The notes under the pieces: model-generated
The model's database searches: none
What the model saw: only the letters and a program-made list of their open reading frames with translations
Told to the model about the DNA's origin: nothing
Position numbers and translations under genes: made by a program
Shown: positions 46,031-55,295 of the stretch, one piece after another
Layout of the letters: the number at the start of each line of letters is the position of its first letter
Numbering within the stretch: the first letter of the stretch is position 1
Assembly (NCBI GenBank): GCA_900313015.1
Contig: OMPR01000010.1
Coordinates: 310,001-374,000, forward strand
Direction of reading: 5' to 3'
DNA: 64,000 nt
Source: Rhodobacteraceae bacterium EL53
Lineage (GTDB): Bacteria; Pseudomonadota; Alphaproteobacteria; Rhodobacterales; Rhodobacteraceae

Positions 46031-46818
46031 CCTTTCAACCTGTTGTTCCAACGGACGGAATCGGGGGGTGGAAATTTCTCCAACGGACGTATGATACCCA
46101 GTTCGAGACGTTTTCAAAATCTGCCCAATTGGAACGCGACACCACATATTTTGAAAAGAACATTGCAGAGGTGAAAACGGCTGCGGACCTTGTTGCGAAC
46201 AAGCGATTGTTGCGGGTGGCGTTGGGGGCTTTTGGCCTGTCAGAAGACATCAACAGTAATTATTTCATCCAGAAAATTCTGGAAGATGGCACAGAAGCCG
46301 ACGATGCTTTGGCGAACCGGTTGAGTGACCAAAGGTACCAGGATTTCAGCAAAGCATTCGGATTTGGCCCGGGAGAGGTCCGAAAAACGGGCTTTTTGAC
46401 GGATATGTCGGCGGTGGTGAACCAACATAGAACAGAGTCGTTTGAACAGGCCGTCGGTGAAACGGATGATTCCATGCGGGTTGCTCTTTATGCCCAGCGA
46501 GAGCTGACCGAGCTGGCAGAAAGCGACTCCAGCGACACTGCGAAGTGGTTTACGATTATGGGTTTGCCCCCATTGCGTGAAATGTTTGAGGTGGCATTGG
46601 CATTGCCGCGCGGGTTGGCAAAAATCGATCTGGATCAGCAGTTGGGTATTTTCAAAGATAAGTTGCACAGCGTCACGGGCAGTTCTGACATTTCGCAATT
46701 TACCGAACCCGACGCGATGGAACGGCTAACCAACCTCTATCTGGCCCGGTCTCAGATCAATGGTTTGGGGGACGGGTATAGTTCTGGCGCGACCGCCCTA
46801 GCTTTGTTGCAATCCTAA
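46027..46818 (+). CDS. DUF1217 flagellar-associated protein
   Basis: A 263-aa protein of the DUF1217 family: GGWKFLQRTYDTQFETFSKS, ERDTTYFEKNIAEVKTAADL, then RVALGAFGLSEDINSNYFI and a C-terminal EPDAMERLTNLYLARSQIN. DUF1217 genes are found in flagellar loci of Rhodobacterales and Rhizobiales; the role is not established. The ATG at 46027 overlaps the flbT stop. Confidence 0.85.
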   Translation: MTFQPVVPTDGIGGWKFLQRTYDTQFETFSKSAQLERDTTYFEKNIAEVKTAADLVANKRLLRVALGAFGLSEDINSNYFIQKILEDGTEADDALANRLSDQRYQDFSKAFGFGPGEVRKTGFLTDMSAVVNQHRTESFEQAVGETDDSMRVALYAQRELTELAESDSSDTAKWFTIMGLPPLREMFEVALALPRGLAKIDLDQQLGIFKDKLHSVTGSSDISQFTEPDAMERLTNLYLARSQINGLGDGYSSGATALALLQS

Positions 46819-46945
46819 CGTTTCTCGCATGGACAAAGGCGAGATCAGCAAGCGCCTTGCAGAGTGACCGCAGACTTGCGAAAGTTCTTGAGGAACGCGG
46901 AAAAGCATACGAATTTTGATCCGTGTCTTTGCCTAAGAAAGGGCG

Positions 46946-48310
46946 ATGGTGACGGAGAAGAGTGGCGAGTGGCAGGGAAGCGGAACATCCGGCTTGCCAT
47001 GTCAAATGGGTCTTTCCGGATGGGTCGCGACGGGGTCTTTGCCCCGTCCATGGCCTGAACTCGAAACCAACGAAACAGCAGATGTGACCATCATTGGGGC
47101 TGGCGTTTCAGGTTTGATGGCTACACAGCGATTGATGCAGATTGATCCAAACCTGCGCGTGGTTGTTTTAGACGCAGACCAGATCGCAAACAGCGGATCC
47201 GGGCGCAGTTTTGGGGTTTCGCATTTCTTACCAGAACACCTGGGTTTCGGGCACGCCAGCGGGGGCAGCCTCCCCTTTGATTGCTGCGGCATAGACAGAA
47301 ATCAAAAGGCCATCGCCTTCATGGCGAAATGCGCTCAGGATCTCGGCTTACCACCGCATGTTTTCGAAGTGGCGCCTCAGGTCTGGGGCGCGGCTGGCCG
47401 AAGAGGGCGGCGGTGCCTCGCTGATATTGCAGGGTATCTAACCGCCTCGTCGACGCCCTTTGAATGGCTGGACCAGACGTCCCTGGGCACGATGACGGGT
47501 AGCTCGTTTTATAGCCAAGGAATCAAATGTCTCGGCGCCTCAAACCTGCAACCGGCTGCATTTGTGAACGCGATATCAGAACATTTGGGGAAATGGGCCC
47601 GGATTTACCAGAACAGTCCGGTTCTTGCGTTTGCCAAAGAAAGCGGGGGGTGGCGAATCCGCACTCCCAAGGCGCAGATATCTACGCATAAGATCATTCT
47701 GACCAACAACGGGCACATAGAACAATTTGGATTTGCCACGCGTCGCTTGCTACATCTGAGTAGATATGTCTCGATGTCTGACCCGTTGACCAAAGAGCAA
47801 TCCATAGCGATTGGGGAACAACCGCGATGGGCGTTAATGTCCGTCGATCCGCTGGGCTTTTCCATGCGTCGGGTCAAACTCGGCTCAGACGAAAGGTTGG
47901 TTGTGACCGGTGGCACCAGTTTTCACCCATCTCAGGAAACCAGCCCGATGCGCATTCGAAATGCCAGCTGGGTACATGAACGTAAGGTGAAAGAGCGGTA
48001 TCCGCAGTTCTCTGATCTTAGATTTGCCCATCACTGGTCCGCGATGCGGTGCTTTAGCAGGAATGGTGGCATTGTCTTTGGTGAGTTGGAACCGGGGCTA
48101 TTCGGGGCCTGTTGTCACAATGATATGGGGATCACCAAAGACACGTTGCACGGAATTGCCATCGCCGAATTGGCGGTGCAAGGTGGCTCCCCCCTCGCTG
48201 ATGCCATTCTAAAACACCCACCGCCGCTGACTTTGCCGGCTGCTCCCTTGGGGGCGTTGGCGGTGAATACGGGGCTACTATGGAACGAATGGCGTGCTGG
48301 CAAAGAGTAA
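46946..48310 (+). CDS. FAD-dependent amine oxidoreductase (DAO/PuuB-like)
   Basis: The 454-aa protein has a Rossmann FAD loop at residues about 48-57 (VTIIGAGVSGLMATQRLM) and the DAO-family body: VLDADQIANSGSGRSFGVSH, then FSMRRVKLGSDERLVVTGGT. The closest general match is the glycine oxidase/gamma-glutamylputrescine oxidoreductase group; PuuB oxidises gamma-glutamylputrescine, which would fit a polyamine diet, but specificity is uncertain. The ATG at 46946 follows AAGAAAGGG. It sits directly after the flagellar block. Confidence 0.8.
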   Translation: MVTEKSGEWQGSGTSGLPCQMGLSGWVATGSLPRPWPELETNETADVTIIGAGVSGLMATQRLMQIDPNLRVVVLDADQIANSGSGRSFGVSHFLPEHLGFGHASGGSLPFDCCGIDRNQKAIAFMAKCAQDLGLPPHVFEVAPQVWGAAGRRGRRCLADIAGYLTASSTPFEWLDQTSLGTMTGSSFYSQGIKCLGASNLQPAAFVNAISEHLGKWARIYQNSPVLAFAKESGGWRIRTPKAQISTHKIILTNNGHIEQFGFATRRLLHLSRYVSMSDPLTKEQSIAIGEQPRWALMSVDPLGFSMRRVKLGSDERLVVTGGTSFHPSQETSPMRIRNASWVHERKVKERYPQFSDLRFAHHWSAMRCFSRNGGIVFGELEPGLFGACCHNDMGITKDTLHGIAIAELAVQGGSPLADAILKHPPPLTLPAAPLGALAVNTGLLWNEWRAGKE

Positions 48311-48312
48311 GC

Positions 48313-49539
48313 CTAAGACAGTGAGATCAGCGCGTCGCAGACTTTGTTTGGGTCGTATTGATGTGGATTTTCGGCTTTGTGTAGCAGTGTCGGCACGCAT
48401 TGGACCCCCAGCCGCGACAGGCGTTTTGCAATCCGCGGAGTATAGAGAGTTTCATCACATAAAATGGTGCTCACCAAAGCGGGGTTTGCAACATGCTCTG
48501 GGGCATCAATCTTGAGTGCTGACAGGATCGCTTCGAGTTGATCAGCCAAGTCCATGCCCGGGCATTCCGGGTCGGTCCCAAGGCTGGGAAGGTAAACTTT
48601 GGGGACATGCCGTTCGGCGATTGTTGCGCCAACCCCCAAGGGCAGAAGGTTGGCAATGACGCTGGAAAATAGGCTACCGGGCGCATAGCAAATTACATCA
48701 GATTTGCGGATGAGCCTGCGATTTCGCATAGGCAAACGAACGGCTTCACGCGGAAGCCGGTTGTGGGCATTGGTCAGGAAGAGTTGTTGGATCGGGCAGG
48801 GTAGCGGTGGAACTTCTTTCCCGGTGAGCTCTCTCTGGCCCAGAATGACAGAGCCGTTTTCCAATTTGGCACCGATATGCAGATTGTCGTCGACAATCGC
48901 ACGCACCGTTCCCAGAACGGCCACCATTTTCGACATGATGAACAAAACGGGTTCAAGGTTGAAATCGTTTGCGAAATACCCCCCGGCGACGATGAGGTTC
49001 CCAACGCTCGCATTGCGCAGATCAAAGTCTTTGGGCCTGCGCGCATCAAAGGCTTTAATTTGAGTGAGGATCAAGCTGCGCATCGGCTGCGACACAGCCT
49101 GCATCAAAGGGTGCTGACCATGCACGATAGATCGAAACTCTTTATTTAGAGTGTCGGGATCCGCATCGGTAGGAAAGCGATGCGTAAATAACCTGAAGAT
49201 ATCAGGTTGCCCCAGCTCTGTTTCGTCGGCCAATGCCATCAACCGACTGCGTAAATCTCCAACTGCAGGCATGTTGAACGCTTTGCGCAACACTTGCGAA
49301 CTGCCACCGCTGTCAAAAGGCGTGATCAGATGAACTGAGTTGTGAGTATAGCTTTTCAAGCTGCGGGAAATGTCATTCAGGGCACTGCCGCCGCTGAAAA
49401 ACAAGATCCGAGGTCCCAGGTTTGGGGAACTTTTTGCGCGCGCTATTCTGAGCTGATCGGGGATTTCCGCGGCACGAGAAAGGATAATGTCTGCCAATTC
49501 ATTAGTCTCCGAAACCCCGGCATACGGTGTTTCTTTCAC
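48313..49539 (-). CDS. CofD/YvcK-like protein
   Basis: The 408-aa protein has RILFFSGGSALNDISRSLKS near residue 44, then VHLITPFDSGGSSQVLRKAF, and PAVGDLRSRLMALADE; these match the phosphate- and ligand-binding loops of the CofD/YvcK superfamily. The closest subgroup I recognise is the CofD-like protein named for GAK systems, whose partners (ATP-grasp and HprK-like kinases) are absent here. CofD transfers phospholactate in F420 synthesis, while YvcK binds UDP-sugars; neither role is shown. The start is GTG at 49539 with a weak ribosome site. Confidence 0.8.
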   Translation of the reverse strand: MKETPYAGVSETNELADIILSRAAEIPDQLRIARAKSSPNLGPRILFFSGGSALNDISRSLKSYTHNSVHLITPFDSGGSSQVLRKAFNMPAVGDLRSRLMALADETELGQPDIFRLFTHRFPTDADPDTLNKEFRSIVHGQHPLMQAVSQPMRSLILTQIKAFDARRPKDFDLRNASVGNLIVAGGYFANDFNLEPVLFIMSKMVAVLGTVRAIVDDNLHIGAKLENGSVILGQRELTGKEVPPLPCPIQQLFLTNAHNRLPREAVRLPMRNRRLIRKSDVICYAPGSLFSSVIANLLPLGVGATIAERHVPKVYLPSLGTDPECPGMDLADQLEAILSALKIDAPEHVANPALVSTILCDETLYTPRIAKRLSRLGVQCVPTLLHKAENPHQYDPNKVCDALISLS

Positions 49540-49614
49540 TATACTGCTGAATTGCGCTGGCTGTGAACCGCTTTGTGAAACACGGGCGGGGCGCGAAACC
49601 GGTCTGTTGGCCGC

Positions 49615-51174
49615 TTAGAGACGTTTGGATGTCTGCACGGCGTGGCAGCGGACAGGACGAGACACGTTGTGCAATGTGACATCCCCTAAATCTTTGGCCT
49701 GACTGCAAGACGGCAGAATATCCTGTGACACGACTATGCGCTCCCCAATGGTTTTGCCATAATCGCCCAGCCGGGCCGCGATATTCGCAGCCTGTCCAAT
49801 GACCGTGAAATCCAGACGCTCACGCGATCCGATATTGCCATAAGTCACGCGCCCAAAGGCCAATCCGATGGCGCAGTCACAGGCAACACCAACCTCATCT
49901 TCGCATGGCGCAGAGAGCTGTTCGACGATTTGCATGGCGGATTTCAGGGCCTGATCGCAGGCAGATCGCGCATCCTCATCCGCCGGAAAGACGGCCAGCA
50001 CCGCGTCGCCGATAAATTTAAGGACCTCTCCCCCGTGATCATGGATAATACCGGAAACTGTCTCAAAAAAGGTGTTCAGCAGCGTGATATAGGCACCACG
50101 CCCCAGTTGTTCTTCGAGCCGGGTTGATCCGCGCAGGTCACAAAACATGATTGCCGCGTCGATTTCATCACCATCCCCGCGCCGGATTTCCCCACCCAGC
50201 ACTCGCGCACCGGACCGTTTGCCGACATAGGTTTCCAATAAAGACTGTGCATTCTCGCGCTGCATGAACACTTCGTAGAACCGGCCAATTACGGCAGAAC
50301 ATTCAAAGACCAACCCAAGGTTGGCCGTTGTAAACCCATCTGGATGGTCGCTGGTTAGGGTCAGCACATTGGTGCGCCCATCAGAAAATGGGATCGGCAT
50401 GGCGACATAATCGGTCGCCCCCTTTGCGCGCAAATCCTCCATGATGGGAAAACTGTTTTCCGGGTGATCGTCGGTCAGACGTTGGCGCACACCGCCAAGC
50501 CCATTGGACACATGCCGCAAGGGGCTATTTGTAAACGATGGGTGATCATGGATTTCATAGGTGGGCGCAAAGGTTGAAATCTGCTCTTCGCCCTTTTCCC
50601 AAATATAGTGTTTGCCGGCGATTAGCGGATGCAGCGACCACGCCAGAATACCAAGACGGGAAATCGCGATCCCATGTTCTAACATCTTTTCTGCCAGTGC
50701 ACGGGTGAAATCTTCGGGGGTGGTCAAGGTCGAGGCGCCCCGCATCAGCCAGTCCACCAAAGGGCCGCTGATGTTGCCGTCATCGGGATCGCGCAGGGTA
50801 TTCTCGCTCAGATCAATCTCCGTATAGGCCTTTGGCATGAAGGCAACGTAGCCTTTGATTTCCTTACTTTCCGGCAACGGGCGTTCATAGGCCCAGACCG
50901 AATTCTCGATCTGCTCACCGTTCAATAAAATGTCGCGATAGCGTGCCGTGCCCTTGAAAGGGCAAAACGTCTTCAGCGCGGATGGCGCGCTCAGATCCAC
51001 CAGCACATCGTCGCGCGGAACGTAGATCGTGGGCGGCAGCCGAGTTTCATACATAACCTTGGCATTTTTGGTTTTTGCTATGACGACATCGTTCCGACGG
51101 ACTGTGATTTCGCCACTCAAAGGCTGGACATCAATGCCGTACCCTTTGATCTGTGGTGTTGCGTGGACGTTCAT
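49615..51174 (-). CDS. DUF427 - sensor - class III adenylate/guanylate cyclase fusion
   Basis: The 519-aa protein has an N-terminal DUF427 (beta-tent) domain (residues about 20-120; YETRLPPTIYVPRDDVLVDL, LKTFCPFKGTARYRDILLNG, VWAYERPLPESKEIKGYVAF). A middle region (about 140-300) may be GAF-like (DYVAMPIPFSDGRTNVLTLT). A class III cyclase domain (about 335-505) has metal aspartates Asp346 (IMFCDLRGST) and Asp390 (LKFIGDAVLAVF), adenine-type Asp455 (LDFTVIG) and transition-state Asn464/Arg468. All catalytic residues look intact. No membrane segment is visible. AGGGAGG precedes the ATG at 51174. Confidence 0.88.
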   Translation of the reverse strand: MNVHATPQIKGYGIDVQPLSGEITVRRNDVVIAKTKNAKVMYETRLPPTIYVPRDDVLVDLSAPSALKTFCPFKGTARYRDILLNGEQIENSVWAYERPLPESKEIKGYVAFMPKAYTEIDLSENTLRDPDDGNISGPLVDWLMRGASTLTTPEDFTRALAEKMLEHGIAISRLGILAWSLHPLIAGKHYIWEKGEEQISTFAPTYEIHDHPSFTNSPLRHVSNGLGGVRQRLTDDHPENSFPIMEDLRAKGATDYVAMPIPFSDGRTNVLTLTSDHPDGFTTANLGLVFECSAVIGRFYEVFMQRENAQSLLETYVGKRSGARVLGGEIRRGDGDEIDAAIMFCDLRGSTRLEEQLGRGAYITLLNTFFETVSGIIHDHGGEVLKFIGDAVLAVFPADEDARSACDQALKSAMQIVEQLSAPCEDEVGVACDCAIGLAFGRVTYGNIGSRERLDFTVIGQAANIAARLGDYGKTIGERIVVSQDILPSCSQAKDLGDVTLHNVSRPVRCHAVQTSKRL

Positions 51175-51316
51175 GGGGGGATCCTCCCTTCGCCAGCGCG
51201 GCCTGTTTCTAAGGATGGGGCGGGTCGGGCCAAAAACCAAGAGCCACATGCAGAAAAGTTATGTTTCGTGCGCGCAATCGGTTAAACAAGGCGTCTATGG
51301 GTGAATGAGGAACAAG

Positions 51317-51595
51317 ATGCTGCACAGGGTTTTTACATTGGGTGTCTTTTTGATCGCAACAGCGGCTGCTGCGCAGCAGACCGCACCTCAGCAACCAACG
51401 CGTGATCAATGCATTTGTCTGAGTGTGTGTGCCTCAAAGAACCAAGGAACGCTGCAAACCAATGTGGGGCAGGGGTGCCCACCGATCGCTGATGAGTTGA
51501 TTTATGACAACATGGCGACCTGTAACTGTCAGGCGCTGGGCTTAGCGCCCAAACCCCCTAAACAGTCGAAACAGAAAACATCCCCCAACCATTGA
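51317..51595 (+). CDS. Small Cys-rich exported protein
   Basis: A 92-aa protein with a signal peptide (MLHRVFTLGVFLIATAAAAQ) and a short mature part containing six cysteines (CICLSVC, GCPP, CNC), then a Lys/Pro-rich tail. I do not recognise the family. The ATG at 51317 has GAGGA at good spacing; an in-frame ATG four codons upstream (51305) is the alternative. Divergent from the DUF427-cyclase gene. Confidence 0.6.
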   Translation: MLHRVFTLGVFLIATAAAAQQTAPQQPTRDQCICLSVCASKNQGTLQTNVGQGCPPIADELIYDNMATCNCQALGLAPKPPKQSKQKTSPNH

Positions 51596-52297
51596 TCAGA
51601 TCATCTGGATCACGTCTTTTTCAATGGCCAGCATATAGCCGCGGCGCGCGATGTTTTTAACCAGCAACTCACTAACGATCTGATTGCCCAAGGTGTCGCG
51701 TAACCTTTTGATCCGGGTGGCTCCGGCTGCTTCTTCACAGTCGGTGGTATCTTTGCCGGAAATCATCGCTTCGATCTGCACACCGGACAACACGTCGTCA
51801 TCCATGCGGGCCTCGGCCAGAACCGAAAGCGTTTCAATCGCCGCTGGGGTCAGCTTGAAATCGAGGTTGTTGAGATAAACGGTGTTCTCCTCGCGGCTGA
51901 TAAGCAACGAATTGACCTGAATACCGGTGCGTTCGATCTGGGCCATGCGCCGGTTCAATGTGACCAGCATGATCAGGAACACAAAGCTCGCGACCAGCAA
52001 GGCGGCCGCAAACACCAACAGAACAAATATGACCATGCGATAGCTGCTCAGGGTGTCGGAAAATGCTGTGCCCGATTGTGCCAGAATCTCCAGCAATTTG
52101 ATTTCTGCCTGCGTGGTCAGATCGTTTTCAATGAATACGCGTTCAACCCGCGCATTAAAGGCATTTGCGTCGGGCAAGGTCAGAACCAAAAAGACGGCGG
52201 TGATCGCAAGGATCACCACGATGGCCGCAATGCCAAACCCAACAAGCCGTGTGCCTGATCGGCGTGCCTCAGAAACGGAGATAGTAGGATCCGGCAT
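51596..52297 (-). CDS. Two-TM protein with C-terminal winged helix (membrane regulator)
   Basis: The 233-aa protein has TM1 at about 18-40, a roughly 47-residue periplasmic segment, TM2 at about 88-114, and a cytoplasmic part ending in an OmpR-type winged helix (about 135-225: LLISREENTVYLNNLDFKLT, AIETLSVLAEARMDDDVLSG, ATRIKRLRDTLGN, then NIARRGYMLAIEKD). It is like ToxR/CadC with the domain order reversed. The start at 52297 has GGAAAGGAAAG upstream and overlaps the downstream end of the neighbouring gene. Confidence 0.8.
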   Translation of the reverse strand: MPDPTISVSEARRSGTRLVGFGIAAIVVILAITAVFLVLTLPDANAFNARVERVFIENDLTTQAEIKLLEILAQSGTAFSDTLSSYRMVIFVLLVFAAALLVASFVFLIMLVTLNRRMAQIERTGIQVNSLLISREENTVYLNNLDFKLTPAAIETLSVLAEARMDDDVLSGVQIEAMISGKDTTDCEEAAGATRIKRLRDTLGNQIVSELLVKNIARRGYMLAIEKDVIQMI

Positions 52298-52556
52298 CCG
52301 CTTTCCTTTCCTGCAATCCTTCGGGACCAAAGACAGAGATGACGTTCAACAGTGTCCAGCCAGCTGCTTGCAAACGGGCGGATGCCTCGGTGGCGGCTTG
52401 GTTCGCAGAACACGTGCTGACTTGAACGACGCCGTAGTGCAGGCGCAGGGGGCTGTCTTGTTTGGCCTTATAATCGGCATAACAGTCGGCGGCATGTGCC
52501 GGCGTCTGAACCAAAAACAGGGCTGCGAAGGCGAGGAAGGGCAAGATATGTCTCAT
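52269..52556 (-). CDS. Small exported protein of unknown function
   Basis: A 95-aa protein with a signal peptide (MRHILPFLAFAALFLVQTPA, cleaved near AHA) and a mature region CYADYKAKQDSPLRLHYGVV followed by a second Cys and AAGWTLLNVISVFGPEGL. The conserved YADYKAKQD-type start is familiar from Rhodobacterales hypothetical proteins. It overlaps the start of the winged-helix gene by 29 bases, so the two are probably cotranscribed. Confidence 0.7.
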   Translation of the reverse strand: MRHILPFLAFAALFLVQTPAHAADCYADYKAKQDSPLRLHYGVVQVSTCSANQAATEASARLQAAGWTLLNVISVFGPEGLQERKADAGSYYLRF

Positions 52557-52742
52557 GCCCGTCACTCTGCGCTGTGAGGCGCGGATATTCAATAACAACA
52601 GGGCTTTGGGGCCGCTGATATCCAATAACATGGGCGCGATATTGCCTGTCTGAACGGGGGTGGCCCAGTTTGGTTTCATCAACACACCCCTGCTTGGCGG
52701 GGGACGCAAACCAAAGTTCCACGGACCCCGAAAGGACACACC

Positions 52743-53198
52743 ATGCACCGCAAATTCATCGCTCTTATCGTAACAACCGCAATTCTGGTCACAGGTTTTT
52801 CCGCCGCTCCAGCCCGGGCTGGGGATACTGAAAAACTCTTGGGTGGACTTGCCGCCTTGGCCATCCTTGGTGTCGCCGTCAATGAACACAACAAACGCAA
52901 AAAACGCCGCCATCAAGACGTCACGCGGAACAATCACAGCTACCAGCCCCCTGTGACGCGCCCCTTGCCATCACACGTCGCGCGCTATGATCTGCCCGCC
53001 CGTTGCCTGAAACCGATGAAAGGCTACCCCGGTAACAGCGCCCTGTTGAAACCAAAGTGCCTGAGCAAGCACTACCGCCATGCCAACAGCTTGCCGCAGT
53101 ACTGCAAAATCTCGTTCTGGAATGGGCAGCGCACCAAGCAGGCTTATGAGCCACGCTGCTTGCGTCAGCAGGGCTACCGGGTCGTCCACAACTATTAA
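52743..53198 (+). CDS. Exported hypothetical protein
   Basis: A 151-aa protein with a signal peptide (about 1-26, MHRKFIALIVTTAILVTGFS) and a hydrophobic/basic segment (LLGGLAALAILGVAVNEHN then KRKKRR). The C-terminal half has paired cysteines and many aromatics (CLKPMKGYPGNSALLKPKCL, CLRQQGYRVVHNY). Its function is unknown. AAAGGACA precedes the ATG; a terminator follows. Confidence 0.7.
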   Translation: MHRKFIALIVTTAILVTGFSAAPARAGDTEKLLGGLAALAILGVAVNEHNKRKKRRHQDVTRNNHSYQPPVTRPLPSHVARYDLPARCLKPMKGYPGNSALLKPKCLSKHYRHANSLPQYCKISFWNGQRTKQAYEPRCLRQQGYRVVHNY

Positions 53199-53238
53199 GT
53201 GTCGAGCAGCGATGACGCCGCGAAAAGGTGTCACGCGA

Positions 53239-53275
53239 GGGAGGAGGGGAAACAGCCCCTTCTCCCTTTTTTCTT
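53239..53275 (+). terminator. Rho-independent terminator before rnhB
   Basis: An 11-bp stem, GGGAGGAGGGG with CCCCTTCTCCC (one GT pair), a 6-base loop, then TTTTTT. It ends the preceding exported-protein transcript, 40 bases after its stop. Confidence 0.88.
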
Positions 53276-53308
53276 GCCTATTTGGGCCAAACGCGATTTC
53301 CCAAGGGC

Positions 53309-53926
53309 ATGACACAGCCTGATTATGAACTGGAACACGCGTTGCACGCGAAAGGGTATCTTCGCATTGCGGGGGTGGACGAAGTGGGCCGCGGGCCATT
53401 GGCAGGCCCGGTGACGGCTGCGGCGGTCATTCTCAACCCCGCACAGATCCCCCAAGGGTTAAATGATTCCAAGAAGTTGAGCGCCAAAAAGCGTGAAATG
53501 TTGGAAACCAGCCTGATGGCAGAGGCCGAAGTTTCCATCGCTCACGCCACAGTTGAAGAGATTGATCGAATCAACATCCTAAAAGCGTCACATTTGGCGA
53601 TGGAGCGCGCCGTTGCCGCGTTGGACCCGCCCCCAGATTACCTTTTGATCGACGGAAACCTGATTCCAAAGGAGTTGCGGACTCCATCCGAGGCTGTGGT
53701 CAAGGGGGACGGTCGATCTGTTTCCATCGCGGCGGCTTCAATTGTGGCCAAAATGTGTCGGGATCGTGTCATGGTGGATTTGGCGCAACAGCATCCAGGT
53801 TATGGGTGGGAAAAGAACGCGGGATATCCGACCAAACTGCACCGTGAGGGGCTGCAAAATATCGGGGTAACCCCACATCATAGGCGTTCGTTCAAGCCGG
53901 TACACAATATCTTGTATCAAGAGTAA
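53309..53926 (+). CDS. rnhB: Ribonuclease HII
   Basis: Cuts the RNA strand of RNA-DNA hybrids and single ribonucleotides in DNA. The 205-aa protein has the catalytic Asp24-Glu25 in AGVDEVGRGPLAGPV, LLIDGNLIPKEL and SIAAASIVAKMCRDRVMVDL, and ends with HHRRSFKPVHNIL. The start at 53309 is set by the family N-terminus; the upstream frame overlaps the terminator. Confidence 0.95.
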   Translation: MTQPDYELEHALHAKGYLRIAGVDEVGRGPLAGPVTAAAVILNPAQIPQGLNDSKKLSAKKREMLETSLMAEAEVSIAHATVEEIDRINILKASHLAMERAVAALDPPPDYLLIDGNLIPKELRTPSEAVVKGDGRSVSIAAASIVAKMCRDRVMVDLAQQHPGYGWEKNAGYPTKLHREGLQNIGVTPHHRRSFKPVHNILYQE

Positions 53927-55137
<1,211 letters not shown>

Positions 55138-55200
55138 TTTCAAACAACAGATCAAGAAAACCGCCGGTGCCTGTGGTCTAACCCATGGCACTACACCTTG

Positions 55201-55228
55201 CCCCGCCGTTTTCGGCGGGGTTTTTTTA
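55201..55228 (+). terminator. Rho-independent terminator of ccrM
   Basis: An 8-bp stem, CCCCGCCG with CGGCGGGG around TTTT, followed by seven T, 63 bases after the ccrM stop. Confidence 0.9.
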
Positions 55229-55295
55229 TTGTTACGTAGGGGTGTTGAGCGCCGGTGTGATCGCCTATCTTGCAAGTAGTCCGCAGGAGAACAAA

